Of a stretch of DNA of 64,000 nucleotides, positions 26,858 through 36,398 are shown one piece after another (within the stretch, counting starts at the first letter, position 1; every line of letters starts with the position of its first letter). Source of the DNA: Pseudomonas sp. ADAK13 (GTDB lineage: Bacteria; Pseudomonadota; Gammaproteobacteria; Pseudomonadales; Pseudomonadaceae). Position numbers and translations under genes: made by a program. The stretch lies in contig NZ_CP052860.1 in assembly GCF_012935715.1 (NCBI RefSeq), forward strand, positions 7,068,001 through 7,132,000. The letters are read 5' to 3'. The notes under the pieces were generated by a model that saw only the letters and a list, made by a program, of their open reading frames with translations, did not search any database and was not told the DNA's origin.

Positions 26858-27973
26858 TTGGCTGCGTTACCGCCCCTGCTCAAACGGTTGCTGGGTAAAC
26901 CTGCGGCGCCTGATTCCGCCCCCGGCATTACGACTTTTTTCCAGGACAAGGCCCGGCAACAGGGCTACACCCTCAGCGCCAGCCAGCTGCAGGTCATCGC
27001 GTGCATGGCCCGGCAAACCGCCCACCTGCTGGCCGGCCGTCCAACCCGCAGCCTGTACCTGCACGGTGCCGTGGGCCGGGGCAAAAGCTGGTTGCTGGAC
27101 GGTTTTTTCCAGGCGCTGCCGATTGCCGAGAAGCAGCGCGTGCACTTTCACGATTTTTTCGCCCGCCTGCACCGCGGCATGTTTACCCATCGCCAGCAGC
27201 GCGACGCCCTGGCCGTGACCCTGGACGAACTGCTCGAAAGCTGCCGCGTGCTGTGCTTCGACGAGTTTCACGTGCATGACATCGGCGACGCGATGCTGAT
27301 CAGCCGTCTGTTCAAGGCCCTGTTCCGGCGCGGGGTGTGGGTGCTGGTTACCTCCAATTACCCGCCCGCCGGGTTGTTGCCGAACCCGCTGTACCACCAG
27401 CGCTTCAAGCCGGTGATCGAGCTGATCAGTGCGCGCATGGACGTGATGGAAGTCAGCGCGCCCCAGGATTATCGCGGCCTGGCCCAGGCTCACGGTGAGC
27501 AGCGTTTCACCACCGGCCAGTTCGTCTGGCCGGGTACACCCGCGCAACGCGAGGCTCTGGATCTGCCGTCAGCGGATCACGCCCCGATCAGCCTGGCCGT
27601 CGGTGCCCGGAAACTGATTGCCCGCAGGCACCAGGGCCGCAGCATCGCCTTCACCTTCAGCGACCTGTGCGAGCAACCGACCGCCGTCATGGACTATCTG
27701 CAACTGTGCCGCGACTACGACCGCTGGATCATCGATGGCCTGCCACACCTGGCGGATTGCCCGATTGCCGCCCAACAACGCTTTATCAACCTGGTGGACG
27801 TACTTTACGACCAGGACAAGCAACTGACGCTGATCGGCGAGCAGCCGCTGGAGCAATCCCTGGGTGGCCAGGCCATCGACCTGGCGCGCACCGCCAGCCG
27901 CCTGGGGCAGTTGCAGAAGATCGGGCCACAACCCGCTATCATGAGCGCCATTCACGCCCCTATTGCCGAGTGA
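26858..27973 (+). CDS. ZapE/AFG1-like P-loop ATPase
   Basis: A 371-aa AAA+-type ATPase of the ZapE (cell division)/AFG1 family. The Walker A is LHGAVGRGKSWLLDGFF, the Walker B VLCFDEFHVHDIGDAM, and sensor-1 is VLVTSNYPPAGLLPNPLYHQRF, in the usual order. The N-terminal ~35 residues do not match the canonical ZapE start. This may be a paralogue rather than the main zapE. The TTG at 26858 is the only reasonable start near the conserved region, and its ribosome site is weak. The downstream LRR-kinase gene starts 10 bp after the stop. Confidence 0.82.
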   Translation: MAALPPLLKRLLGKPAAPDSAPGITTFFQDKARQQGYTLSASQLQVIACMARQTAHLLAGRPTRSLYLHGAVGRGKSWLLDGFFQALPIAEKQRVHFHDFFARLHRGMFTHRQQRDALAVTLDELLESCRVLCFDEFHVHDIGDAMLISRLFKALFRRGVWVLVTSNYPPAGLLPNPLYHQRFKPVIELISARMDVMEVSAPQDYRGLAQAHGEQRFTTGQFVWPGTPAQREALDLPSADHAPISLAVGARKLIARRHQGRSIAFTFSDLCEQPTAVMDYLQLCRDYDRWIIDGLPHLADCPIAAQQRFINLVDVLYDQDKQLTLIGEQPLEQSLGGQAIDLARTASRLGQLQKIGPQPAIMSAIHAPIAE

Positions 27974-27983
27974 CGCGCTGTTC

Positions 27984-29297
27984 ATGGATACCCTTGCCCA
28001 ACTCAAGGCCGGCCAATTGGCCGGTATCAAACGCCTGGACCTGCGCTGCGGGCTGACCGAGTTCCCCCGGGAAATCTTCGACCTGGCCGACTCCCTGGAA
28101 ATCCTCAACCTCACCGGCAACGCCCTCAGCAGCCTGCCGGATGACCTGCACCGCCTGCCCCATTTACGCGTGCTGTTCTGTTCGGAAAACGCCTTTACCG
28201 AGCTGCCGGAATGCCTGGGCCAATGCGCACAGCTGAGCATGATCGGCTTCAAGTCGAACCAGATCAGCAGCGTCCCGGCGGCCGCCTTGCCGCCCCTGCT
28301 GCGCTGGCTGATCCTCACCGACAACCGCATCAGCCAGTTGCCGAGCGAACTGGGTGAACGGCCATTGCTGCAAAAACTGATGCTGGCCGGCAACCACCTG
28401 GAGCACCTGCCGCCAAGCCTGGCCCAGTGCAAAAACCTCGAACTGATCCGCATCGCCTCCAACCGCATGACCCGCCTGCCGGACTGGTTGCTGACCCTGC
28501 CGAGCCTGACCTGGCTGGCCTACGCCGGCAACCCGGTGGAAATGGCCGTGGAAGTGGCTCGCGATGACGCGACGCCGAACATTCCCTGGTCAGAGTTGGC
28601 ACTGGGCGAGGTGCTCGGCGAAGGCGCTTCGGGGATCATCCGCAAGGCGTCCTGGACCCCGCCCACCGGGCCGGCCAAGGCGGTCGCGGTCAAACTGTAT
28701 AAAGGCAGCATCACCAGCGACGGCTCGCCGTTACACGAAATGCACGCCTGCATCGCCGCCGGGTTGCATGCCAATTTGATCAAGGTAGAAGGCCGGGTCG
28801 TCGGCCATCCCGAAGGCCAGGCGGCGCTGGTGATGCAACTGATCGAGCCGAGCTACCGCAACCTCGCGGCCCTGCCGAGCCTGGCGTCGTGCACCCGTGA
28901 TATCTACGAACCCAGCACCCGCTTCAGCGCGGACGTGGCGTTGCGCATGGCGCGAGGCATTGCTTCAGTGGCGGCGCACCTGCACGAGCAAGGCATCACC
29001 CACGGCGATCTGTACGGCCATAACATTCTGTGGAATGAAGCCGGCGAGTGCCTGCTTGGGGACTTTGGTGCCGCGTCGTTTCACGCCAGGGTCGACAGCC
29101 TGGAAACCCGGGCGTTGCAGCGTATCGAAGTGCGGGCGTTCGGGGTGTTGCTGGGGGAGTTGCTGGAACGGATTGATGCGGGGTTGAGCGAGGAGAAACG
29201 CGTGGCACTGGAAAGCTTGCGGGATAACTGCTGCCAGCCGGAGGTGCTTGCCCGGCCTGGGTTCGAGGAAATCACAACTCTGTTGCGGTCTTCCTAA
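27984..29297 (+). CDS. Leucine-rich-repeat protein fused to a protein kinase domain
   Basis: A 437-aa protein. Residues ~15-190 hold seven or eight LRRs of the LxxLxLxxNxLxxLP type. Residues ~200-430 resemble a eukaryotic-type protein kinase, with the glycine loop GEGASGIIRKA, the ATP-binding Lys in AVAVKLYKG, the catalytic loop HGDLYGHNIL (HGD instead of HRD) and the metal-binding GDFGAAS. There is no clear APE motif, so the activation segment is reduced. No signal peptide or membrane helix is visible, so it is cytoplasmic. It is probably cotranscribed with the ATPase upstream. The substrate is unknown. Confidence 0.85.
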   Translation: MDTLAQLKAGQLAGIKRLDLRCGLTEFPREIFDLADSLEILNLTGNALSSLPDDLHRLPHLRVLFCSENAFTELPECLGQCAQLSMIGFKSNQISSVPAAALPPLLRWLILTDNRISQLPSELGERPLLQKLMLAGNHLEHLPPSLAQCKNLELIRIASNRMTRLPDWLLTLPSLTWLAYAGNPVEMAVEVARDDATPNIPWSELALGEVLGEGASGIIRKASWTPPTGPAKAVAVKLYKGSITSDGSPLHEMHACIAAGLHANLIKVEGRVVGHPEGQAALVMQLIEPSYRNLAALPSLASCTRDIYEPSTRFSADVALRMARGIASVAAHLHEQGITHGDLYGHNILWNEAGECLLGDFGAASFHARVDSLETRALQRIEVRAFGVLLGELLERIDAGLSEEKRVALESLRDNCCQPEVLARPGFEEITTLLRSS

Positions 29298-29309
29298 CTC
29301 CGCTAAACC

Positions 29310-29339
29310 AAATGTGGGAGCAAGCCCGCTCCCACATTT
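29310..29339. terminator. Bidirectional hairpin between LRR-kinase and yebC-like genes
   Basis: A 12-bp perfect stem AAATGTGGGAGC / GCTCCCACATTT with a 6-nt loop separates two convergent genes. Its sequence is a compact REP doublet, so a repeat appears to serve as terminator. Confidence 0.75.
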
Positions 29340-29366
29340 AGATCGGGTTCTCACATCAAATGAGCG

Positions 29367-30074
29367 TTAACCCGCCAACCCGACAAACATATCCTGCACA
29401 TCGTCATGGTTGTCCAGACCTTCCAGGAAGGCTTCGACTTCGGCCATCTGCTCATCGCTCAAACCGCTCACCGGGTTTTTCGAGATGTAGCCCAGCTTGG
29501 CCGACAATACGGTGAAGCCCTGCTCCGGCAACGCTTTCTGTACGGCGTCCAGGTCGGTGGTTTCGGTGATGAACAAGGTGGTGCCTTCTTCCTCGCCTTC
29601 CTCGAAATCCTGCGCACCGGCTTCAATCGCAGCCATTTCCGGATCGGCGTCCGGGCTGTCCGGCGAGGCTTCGATCAGGCCCACATGGTTGAAGTCCCAG
29701 GCCACGGAGCCGGAAGCGCCGAGCTGGCCCTTGCGGAACGCCACGCGGATTTCCGCCACGGTGCGGTTGATGTTGTCGGTCACGCATTCAACGATCAGCG
29801 GCACCTGGTGCGGGGCAAACCCTTCGTAGGTCACGCGGTGGTATTGCACGGTCTCACCGAGCAGACCGGCGCCTTTCTTGATCGCGCGTTCCAGGGTTTC
29901 CTTGGGCATCGAGGCCTTTTTGGCCTGCTCCACCACCAGGCGCAAATGTGCGTTGGTGGCAGTGTCGGCACCGTTGCGGGCGGCAATGGTGATCTCTTTC
30001 ACCAGCTTGCCGAAGATCTTGCCCTTGGCATTGGATGCCGCTTCTTTATGTTTGACTTTCCACTGTGCGCCCAT
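29367..30074 (-). CDS. YebC/PmpR-family protein
   Basis: A 235-aa member of the YebC family (DNA-binding regulators; more recently linked to translation of proline-rich stretches). It starts [19 protein letters not shown] and shows [32 protein letters not shown] and [14 protein letters not shown], the three-domain family pattern. It is monocistronic, separated from the LRR-kinase gene by a hairpin. Most genomes also have a yebC next to ruvC, so this is likely the second (YeeN-like) paralogue. Confidence 0.88.
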   Translation of the reverse strand: MGAQWKVKHKEAASNAKGKIFGKLVKEITIAARNGADTATNAHLRLVVEQAKKASMPKETLERAIKKGAGLLGETVQYHRVTYEGFAPHQVPLIVECVTDNINRTVAEIRVAFRKGQLGASGSVAWDFNHVGLIEASPDSPDADPEMAAIEAGAQDFEEGEEEGTTLFITETTDLDAVQKALPEQGFTVLSAKLGYISKNPVSGLSDEQMAEVEAFLEGLDNHDDVQDMFVGLAG

Positions 30075-30183
30075 GACTCACTCTCTTCTGTCCATCGCGC
30101 CGAGACGTCTACTGGCCGGCGCTTTGGGGGCAGAGTTTATAGCGCTGAAACACTCTAATCCACCAAAAAACCGGCCATGCCCC

Positions 30184-31497
30184 TCAGGTGCGCAAGGGAT
30201 TGATTGCGCGCTCACGGTCCGGCACAAAGTCGCCCACCTGCGCCAGCACTGCGGGCCTGGCATTCCAGTAGGGCATCAACACCAGCGAGGAAAACAGCGC
30301 GGCGCCGGCAAACACGATAAACACCGTGACCGTGTCAAAGTAGCCCGGCAGCAAGCCGCCGAGGATCGCCCCCACCGAACCGCAACCGTTGACGAACCCC
30401 GCCGCCGTCGCGCCGGCCTTGGCGGTGCCGAAGTCAATGGCGGCGGTGCTGCTGATCATCGAGTCCGGCCCGTACAGGGTCAGGCCCATCACAAACAGCA
30501 GCGCCATCACCAGCGCCACGCTGCCAGTGTGCAAGGCGCCCATGAACAGTGCCAGGGCCACGGTCAGCGCCAGCAGGCTGAGGACACAGGCCGGCATGCG
30601 CCGCGCACCGAACAACTTGTCGGAAGCCATGCCGATCATGATCGGCCCCAGCAATCCCGCCAGCTCGAACGCCGTCGGCACAATCGCCGCGCCGACCTTG
30701 CCCACCGACGGCATCTGCTCATACACAATCACCGGCCCCCACAGCAGGATGGCGTAACGCGCCGGTTTCAACAGAAAGTACGCCAGCCCCAGGGTCAACA
30801 CGGTGCGGTTGCGCAAGATGGCCCGCAGCGGTTCCAGCACGCTGGCGTTCTTCTCGGCGGCCGTCTGTTCCGGTTCGGGTTCCACTGCCGGCAACCCCAC
30901 ATCCTGTGGCGTGTTGCGCTGGAAGATGAAGAACAGCGCCGCCACCACGAAGACCACGGCGGCACTGGAGATAAACGCCGCATGCCAGGTGCCGATCAGC
31001 GTATAGGCCCACCATCCGGCAAACGGCGACGCCACCAGGCCACCAAAGGCGTAACACGAACTCCACAGGCCCAGCACCCGCCCCCGCTGCTGTGCCGGGA
31101 AGAAGCTGCCAAGGTTCTTGCACAGCCCCGACCAGCCGGTGGACTGCGCCAGGCCTTGAATCAGCATGCAACTGATAAAGATCGGCAACGTGGCGAACGT
31201 GCCCATCACCAAGGCGGCAGCGGCGGAAATCAACAACCCGCCGAGCACCACCACACGCGGCCCGAAACGGTCGGCGAGCATGCCCCAGGTGAACTGGCCG
31301 ACGGCATAGGCCGCGAGGTAGATGCCATCCAGGTTGGCCATCATCATCTTGTCCAGCGGGAAACTCGGGTCGTCGACGATCCCCGGTTTGGCCACCGAAA
31401 AGGCTTTGCGGGTGAAATAGAAGGCCGCGTACGCCAGCCAGGTGATAGCGAAAATCTGCACGCGCCAACGCTTGATGCTACTCAAGGGAGTATTCAT
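30184..31497 (-). CDS. MFS transporter, organophosphate:phosphate antiporter type
   Basis: A 437-aa twelve-helix transporter of the OPA (GlpT/UhpT/PgtP) subgroup. It shows WLAYAAFYFTRKAFSVAKPG at the first helix, GMLADRFGPRV in loop 2-3 and GLCKNLGSFFPAQQRGRVLG in the region typical for OPA members. ATG 31497 gives the normal N-terminus, and the frame is open upstream without support. It is divergent from a LysR gene and near phnWX. Uptake of 2-aminoethylphosphonate or another organophosphorus compound is a reasonable inference but not shown by sequence. Confidence 0.82.
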   Translation of the reverse strand: MNTPLSSIKRWRVQIFAITWLAYAAFYFTRKAFSVAKPGIVDDPSFPLDKMMMANLDGIYLAAYAVGQFTWGMLADRFGPRVVVLGGLLISAAAALVMGTFATLPIFISCMLIQGLAQSTGWSGLCKNLGSFFPAQQRGRVLGLWSSCYAFGGLVASPFAGWWAYTLIGTWHAAFISSAAVVFVVAALFFIFQRNTPQDVGLPAVEPEPEQTAAEKNASVLEPLRAILRNRTVLTLGLAYFLLKPARYAILLWGPVIVYEQMPSVGKVGAAIVPTAFELAGLLGPIMIGMASDKLFGARRMPACVLSLLALTVALALFMGALHTGSVALVMALLFVMGLTLYGPDSMISSTAAIDFGTAKAGATAAGFVNGCGSVGAILGGLLPGYFDTVTVFIVFAGAALFSSLVLMPYWNARPAVLAQVGDFVPDRERAINPLRT

Positions 31498-31763
31498 GGT
31501 GGTTCTGACCTCGGGTGTGAGTGTGCCGGCAGAATGAAAAGCAGACGCCTGTATTTTTATTGTTGAGCACTGCAATACCGACGCCTCGGAGGGCGCGGTA
31601 CTGGTCAGATGAGCCCTGCTGGTAAGCACGCAAAGACCCATGGCCGCCTTAGGTGCAGGACTCGACCCGCGGCGACTGAGGGCTATCAAAGCAATGGCTG
31701 ACTAATAGGTAAAATCGATTTATCGTATTTCAAATATAAGCTGAGCTTGTAAGAGGATTCGCG

Positions 31764-32636
31764 ATGTCGGTGTCCCACGCCCAACTCAAAGCCTTCCATG
31801 CGGTGGCCGTGCACGGCAGTTTTACCCAGGCCGCCGAGCGCTTGTTCCTCAGCCAGCCGGCCATTTCCGACCAGGTGCGCAAGCTCGAAGAGCGCTTCGG
31901 CGTACTGCTGTTTCATCGCAACAAACGTTCAGTGCGGTTGACCGACCTGGGGGAGCGGCTGTTAAGCGTCACCCAGCGCCTGTTTGCGGTCGCCGCCGAA
32001 GCCGAGGAGCTGCTGCAGGATTCCCGCGCCTTGCAAACCGGCACCCTGACCCTGGCGGTGGATGCCCCCGTGCATGTGTTGCCGCAGATCGCGCGCTTCT
32101 GCCAGTTGTATCCGGGCATCAGCGTGAAGATCGAAACCGGCAACACCGATGAATCGCTGTTTCGCCTGTACCACTACCAGGCCGACCTCGCGCTGCTGGG
32201 CCGCGATGTGGACGACGAGCGGCTGCTGTCACTGCCGTTGCCCGATGATCAACTGCTCGCGTTTGTTTCCCGTAACCATCCGTGGGCGGGCCGCGAATCC
32301 ATCTGCCTGGCGGACCTGGACGATACGCCGCTGGTGTTGCGGGAAATCGGCTCGGTCACCCGCCAGACCCTGGAGCAGGAAATGCACCAGGCCGGGCTGC
32401 GGATTCGCCCCGCCATTCAGGTAGAAGGCCGGGAAGCCGCGCGGGAGGCGGTGGTGGTGGGGATTGGCGTGGGGGTGGTGTCGGCCGCGGAATTTGGCGC
32501 GGACTCGCGGGTGTATGCGATGCCGATCCGCGACTGCACCCAGCGGATGAAGGAAACCCTGGTGTGCTTGAAAGAGCAGAGCTCGCGGCGGGTGGTGGCG
32601 ACGTTTCTGGAGATTGTGCGGGAGAGTTTGCGGTGA
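31764..32636 (+). CDS. LysR-family regulator, phn locus (1)
   Basis: A 290-aa LysR regulator with HTH FTQAAERLFLSQPAISDQVRKLE and an effector domain. It resembles the second LysR at 32755 throughout (for example SFTRAAERLFISQPAV). The two are likely paralogues that control the divergent MFS gene and phnW respectively. The 266-bp region between the MFS and this gene holds AT-rich ATCGATTTATCGTAT-like sequence near 31718, a possible operator. Confidence 0.88.
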   Translation: MSVSHAQLKAFHAVAVHGSFTQAAERLFLSQPAISDQVRKLEERFGVLLFHRNKRSVRLTDLGERLLSVTQRLFAVAAEAEELLQDSRALQTGTLTLAVDAPVHVLPQIARFCQLYPGISVKIETGNTDESLFRLYHYQADLALLGRDVDDERLLSLPLPDDQLLAFVSRNHPWAGRESICLADLDDTPLVLREIGSVTRQTLEQEMHQAGLRIRPAIQVEGREAAREAVVVGIGVGVVSAAEFGADSRVYAMPIRDCTQRMKETLVCLKEQSSRRVVATFLEIVRESLR

Positions 32637-32648
32637 ACTCACGGGCCT

Positions 32649-32724
32649 CATCGCGGGCAAGCCCGGCTCCCACATGTTGATTTGTGAACATCGGTCCACT
32701 GTGGGAGCGGGCTTGCCCGCGATG
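32649..32724. repeat. REPIN between the two LysR genes
   Basis: CATCGCGGGCAAGCCCGG... (32649-32674) is inverted against ...CGGGCTTGCCCGCGATG (32700-32724), with one extra base in the left arm. Confidence 0.88.
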
Positions 32725-32754
32725 GCGCCAACTCGATCTTCAGCCAACCCCCAC

Positions 32755-33612
32755 TCAGGGCGCCAATTCGAAAAACGCCTGAATCAACCGCAACTCCCGG
32801 CGCCGCTCCATGCACCCGATCACATGCCGGTTCACCAGCCCCTCCCCGTGGATCGGAATCGCATGCACCCGTGGGTCCCGGCTGACCTCCATCGACGACA
32901 CCACGCCCACCCCCAATTCAGCCGCCACCGCTTCCGTCACCGCCTCACGGCTGTCCAGTTCCAGCAACACCTTGGGCTGCACGCTCGCCAGGGCGCAGGC
33001 ATCGTCAAAGGTGCGGCGGGTAATCGAGCTGGGCTCACGCAGCACCATGATCACCTGATCCAACTGCTCCAGCCGAATCCCCGCAGGCTCCGCCAGCCAT
33101 GGATGCCCGGCCGGCACCAGCGCGCAAATCCGTGACTCGATCAATGGCTGCAGGTGCAGGCCCTTGCGCGGTTCCACCTCCGTCAACACCGCCACATCGG
33201 CCCGCTCCGACAGCAGCGCGGCGAGGGTTTCCTGAGCGTTGCCCAGGCGCAGATTCACGGTAATCCCCGGGTACCGCTCCCGCAGGCGGGCCAGCATCGG
33301 CATGACCATGTGCGGTCCGTCCGCCGCCACTTCCAGGCGCCCAGTGAGCAGTTGCCGGTTGGCTTCCAGCAAGGTCTGCGCCTCTTCCACCAGGCCGAAG
33401 ATCGCCCGGGTGATGGCCGCCAGCTTGGTGCCCTCCTCGGTCAACGCCACCTGCCGTGCGGTACGTCGGAACAGCGCGATCTGGTAGTGCTCCTCCAGCG
33501 CCTTGATATGCCCGGTCACCGCCGGCTGGCTGATGAACAGCCGCTCGGCCGCCCGGGTAAAACTGCCCTCGCGGGCCACGGCATCAAACGCACGCAGTTG
33601 AAACAGGTTCAT
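32755..33612 (-). CDS. LysR-family regulator, phn locus (2)
   Basis: A 285-aa LysR regulator starting MNLFQLRAFDAVAREGS (ATG 33612; the frame runs on upstream into the phnW promoter and is not used). HTH is FTRAAERLFISQPAVTGHIK. It is divergent from phnW with 112 bp between starts, the arrangement of known LysR activators of 2-aminoethylphosphonate genes. Confidence 0.9.
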   Translation of the reverse strand: MNLFQLRAFDAVAREGSFTRAAERLFISQPAVTGHIKALEEHYQIALFRRTARQVALTEEGTKLAAITRAIFGLVEEAQTLLEANRQLLTGRLEVAADGPHMVMPMLARLRERYPGITVNLRLGNAQETLAALLSERADVAVLTEVEPRKGLHLQPLIESRICALVPAGHPWLAEPAGIRLEQLDQVIMVLREPSSITRRTFDDACALASVQPKVLLELDSREAVTEAVAAELGVGVVSSMEVSRDPRVHAIPIHGEGLVNRHVIGCMERRRELRLIQAFFELAP

Positions 33613-33724
33613 AGTTATCGGCCTCACTGATAGCTCGCATAACAACAAACAATTTGATTGATGACAAGCCAAACTGCAATTTATGCCCCGTAGCTTCATC
33701 CCAACGTTTTGCGAGGACATGAGA

Positions 33725-34834
33725 ATGAGTACTGCCGCGCCGATCCTGCTGACCCCCGGGCCCTTGACCACTTCGGCCCGCACCCGCCAGGCCATGATGG
33801 TCGATTGGGGTTCATGGGATGACCGCTTCAATCAACTGACCGCCAGCCTGTGCGAGCAACTGCTGGCGATCGTCAACGGCACCGACAGCCACCATTGCGT
33901 GCCGTTGCAAGGCAGCGGCACCTTCGCGGTAGAAGCGGCCATCGGCACCCTCGTCCCGCGTGACGGCAAGGTATTGGTGCTGATCAATGGCGCCTACGGC
34001 AAGCGCCTGGCGAAGATTTGCGAAGTGCTCGGCCGCGCGTTCAGCACCTTTGAAACCGCCGAAGACGAACCCACCACCGCCGCCGACGTCGACCGCCTGT
34101 TGCACGCTGACAAGAGCATCACCCACGTCGCGCTGATCCACTGCGAAACCAGCACCGGGATTCTCAACCCGCTGCCCGAGATCGCCCAGGTCATTGCCCG
34201 TCACGGCAAGCGCCTGATCATCGACGCCATGAGTTCCTTCGGCGCGCTGCCGATCAACGCTCGTGAAGTGCCGTTCGACGCACTGATCGCCGCCTCCGGC
34301 AAGTGCCTGGAAGGCGTACCGGGCATGGGTTTTGTGTTCGCTGAGAAACAGGCACTGGCCGCTGCCCAAGGCAACAGCCATTCACTGGCGATGGACCTCT
34401 TCGACCAGCACAGCTACATGGCCAAGACCGGCCAATGGCGCTTTACCCCGCCGACCCACGTGGTGGCGGCGCTGCACGAAGCCCTGCTGCAATACAACGA
34501 AGAAGGCGGCCTGCCCGCCCGCCACCAGCGCTACGCCGACAACTGCCAGGCGCTGCTGGACGGCATGGCCGAACTGGGCCTGCGCAGCTTCCTGCCCGCC
34601 GCGATCCAGGCGCCGATCATCGTCACCTTCCACGCGCCGAAAGACCCGCGCTACCAGTTCAAGGAATTCTACGAGCGGGTCAAGGCCAAGGGTTTCATCC
34701 TCTATCCCGGCAAATTGACCCAGGTGGAAACCTTCCGCGTGGGCTGCATCGGCCATGTGAACCAGGCCGAAATGCAAGCAGCTGTCGCGGCAGTCGCCGA
34801 GGTGCTGCAAGAAATGAACGTGCTCGACATCTGA
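33725..34834 (+). CDS. phnW: 2-Aminoethylphosphonate--pyruvate transaminase
   Basis: A 369-aa PLP-dependent fold-type I aminotransferase that converts 2-aminoethylphosphonate and pyruvate to phosphonoacetaldehyde and alanine. Typical features are [18 protein letters not shown] at the start, [12 protein letters not shown] with the PLP Asp, and [17 protein letters not shown] with the Schiff-base Lys. ATG 33725 has GAGG 8 bases upstream, whereas ATG 33719 is too close to it. It is cotranscribed with phnX 27 bp downstream. Confidence 0.95.
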   Translation: MSTAAPILLTPGPLTTSARTRQAMMVDWGSWDDRFNQLTASLCEQLLAIVNGTDSHHCVPLQGSGTFAVEAAIGTLVPRDGKVLVLINGAYGKRLAKICEVLGRAFSTFETAEDEPTTAADVDRLLHADKSITHVALIHCETSTGILNPLPEIAQVIARHGKRLIIDAMSSFGALPINAREVPFDALIAASGKCLEGVPGMGFVFAEKQALAAAQGNSHSLAMDLFDQHSYMAKTGQWRFTPPTHVVAALHEALLQYNEEGGLPARHQRYADNCQALLDGMAELGLRSFLPAAIQAPIIVTFHAPKDPRYQFKEFYERVKAKGFILYPGKLTQVETFRVGCIGHVNQAEMQAAVAAVAEVLQEMNVLDI

Positions 34835-34861
34835 TTGCCAACTTCCAACAGGATCTGAACC

Positions 34862-35689
34862 ATGAACTACGCAAACCCAACCAAGCTTCAAGCCGCGATC
34901 CTCGACTGGGCCGGCACCGTGGTCGATTTCGGCTCGTTCGCACCGACGCAGATCTTTGTCGAAGCCTTCGCCGAGTTCGACGTACAGGTCTCCATCGAAG
35001 AAGCCCGCGGCCCGATGGGCATGGGCAAGTGGGACCACATCCGCACCCTGTGCGACCAGCCGCAGGTAGCCGAGCGTTACCGCAAAGCCTTTGGCCGCAC
35101 GCCCACCGATGATGACGTCACCGCCATCTACCAGCGCTTCATGCCGCTGCAGATCGAGAAAATCGCCGAGCACTCGGCCCTGATCCCCGGCGCCCTGGAC
35201 ACCATCGCCAACCTGCGCCGGCAAGGGATCAAGATCGGCTCGTGCTCCGGCTACCCCAAGCAGGTGATGGACAAGGTCGTCGAACTGGCCGCCACCAACG
35301 GCTACGTGGCCGACCACGTGGTGGCAACCGACGAAGTGCCCAACGGCCGCCCATGGCCGGCCCAGGCCCTGGCCAACGTGATCGCCCTGGGTATCGATGA
35401 TGTGGCGGCCTGCGTGAAGATCGACGACACCGTGCCGGGCATCCTCGAAGGCCGTCGCGCCGGGATGTGGACCGTGGCGCTGACCTGTTCGGGCAACGCC
35501 CTGGGCCTGACCTACGAACAGTTCCGCGCCCTGGACGCCGGCACACTCGCCAGCGAACGCAAGCGCATCCAGGCCCTGTTCGAAGGCTCGCGCCCGCACT
35601 ACATGATCGACACCATCACCGACCTGCCGGCAGTGATCGACGACATCAACCAGCGCCTGGCACGGGGCGAAATGCCGCAGGGCAACTGA
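34862..35689 (+). CDS. phnX: Phosphonoacetaldehyde hydrolase (phosphonatase)
   Basis: A 275-aa HAD-superfamily C-P bond hydrolase that splits phosphonoacetaldehyde into acetaldehyde and phosphate via a Lys Schiff base. HAD motif 1 is [11 protein letters not shown]. The cap domain has GMGKWDHI with the Schiff-base Lys. Motif 2 is [10 protein letters not shown], and motif 3 includes [18 protein letters not shown]. It directly follows phnW, so the pair gives a complete phosphonatase route to use 2-aminoethylphosphonate as N, P and C source. Confidence 0.95.
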   Translation: MNYANPTKLQAAILDWAGTVVDFGSFAPTQIFVEAFAEFDVQVSIEEARGPMGMGKWDHIRTLCDQPQVAERYRKAFGRTPTDDDVTAIYQRFMPLQIEKIAEHSALIPGALDTIANLRRQGIKIGSCSGYPKQVMDKVVELAATNGYVADHVVATDEVPNGRPWPAQALANVIALGIDDVAACVKIDDTVPGILEGRRAGMWTVALTCSGNALGLTYEQFRALDAGTLASERKRIQALFEGSRPHYMIDTITDLPAVIDDINQRLARGEMPQGN

Positions 35690-35726
35690 TCGAGATCAAA
35701 AGATCGCCTCTGCACCCTCCTCCCAC

Positions 35727-35791
35727 GGGCAAACCTCGTAAAACAGGCTTACATTGAAAGGACTCCGTCGCGAAAGAACGGAGGTTTGCCC
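35727..35791 (+). promoter_or_regulatory. Overlapping inverted repeats ahead of cytochrome b561
   Basis: An outer perfect 10-bp repeat GGGCAAACCT (35727-35736) / AGGTTTGCCC (35782-35791) encloses an inner stem CTCCGT (35763-35768) / ACGGAG (35778-35783). The two stems share bases 35782-35783, so they cannot both form fully. The structure ends 22 bases before the b561 start; it may be a phnX terminator or a leader structure. Confidence 0.4.
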
Positions 35792-35812
35792 TGATGAGTG
35801 AGGAAGAAAGCG

Positions 35813-36373
35813 ATGCCCTGGAAAAATTCCGATACGCGTTACAGCACCATGTCGATTGCGTTGCACTGGCTGATGGTGGTGCTGCTGGCGGTGGTTTACG
35901 CCTGCATTGAGTTACGCGGGCAGTTTCCCAAAGGCAGCGGCGGCCGTACGTTGATCGTGGAAATGCACTTCATGTTCGGCCTGACCGTGTTTGTGCTGGT
36001 GTGGCTACGGTTGTTCGCCCGCAGCCTGGGCGTGGCGCCGAAGATCGTGCCGGCGCCGCCACAATGGCAAACCCTCCTCGCCACCCTGATGCACATGGCG
36101 CTGTATGCCTTGATGATCGGCATGCCCATCGCCGGCTGGCTGATTGTCAGCGCCGAGGGGCATTCGGTGATGTTCTACGGTATCGAGTTGCCGCCGCTGA
36201 TTGCCGAAAACAAGGCCCTGGCCAAGGAGATTGAGCACTGGCACGTGCTGTTCGGCAAGATCGGTTACTGGCTGATCGGGCTGCACGCGTTGGCGGCGAT
36301 CGTTCACCATTACATCCTGCGCGACAACACGGCGCTGCGGATGATGCCTGGCAAGAGAGGGAGCATTCAGTAA
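35813..36373 (+). CDS. Cytochrome b561
   Basis: A 186-aa membrane cytochrome b with four hydrophobic helices and candidate haem-ligating His in MSIALHWLMV, VEMHFMFGL, LMHMALYALM and LIGLHALAAIVHHYI. The ATG at 35813 has GAGGAAG in front of it; a GTG at 35798 is less likely. It is a paralogue of the b561 at 17248 but is not next to a peroxidase. Its partner is unknown. Confidence 0.86.
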   Translation: MPWKNSDTRYSTMSIALHWLMVVLLAVVYACIELRGQFPKGSGGRTLIVEMHFMFGLTVFVLVWLRLFARSLGVAPKIVPAPPQWQTLLATLMHMALYALMIGMPIAGWLIVSAEGHSVMFYGIELPPLIAENKALAKEIEHWHVLFGKIGYWLIGLHALAAIVHHYILRDNTALRMMPGKRGSIQ

Positions 36374-36398
36374 CCCCCCCAGGAGCGACACAGCTCCA

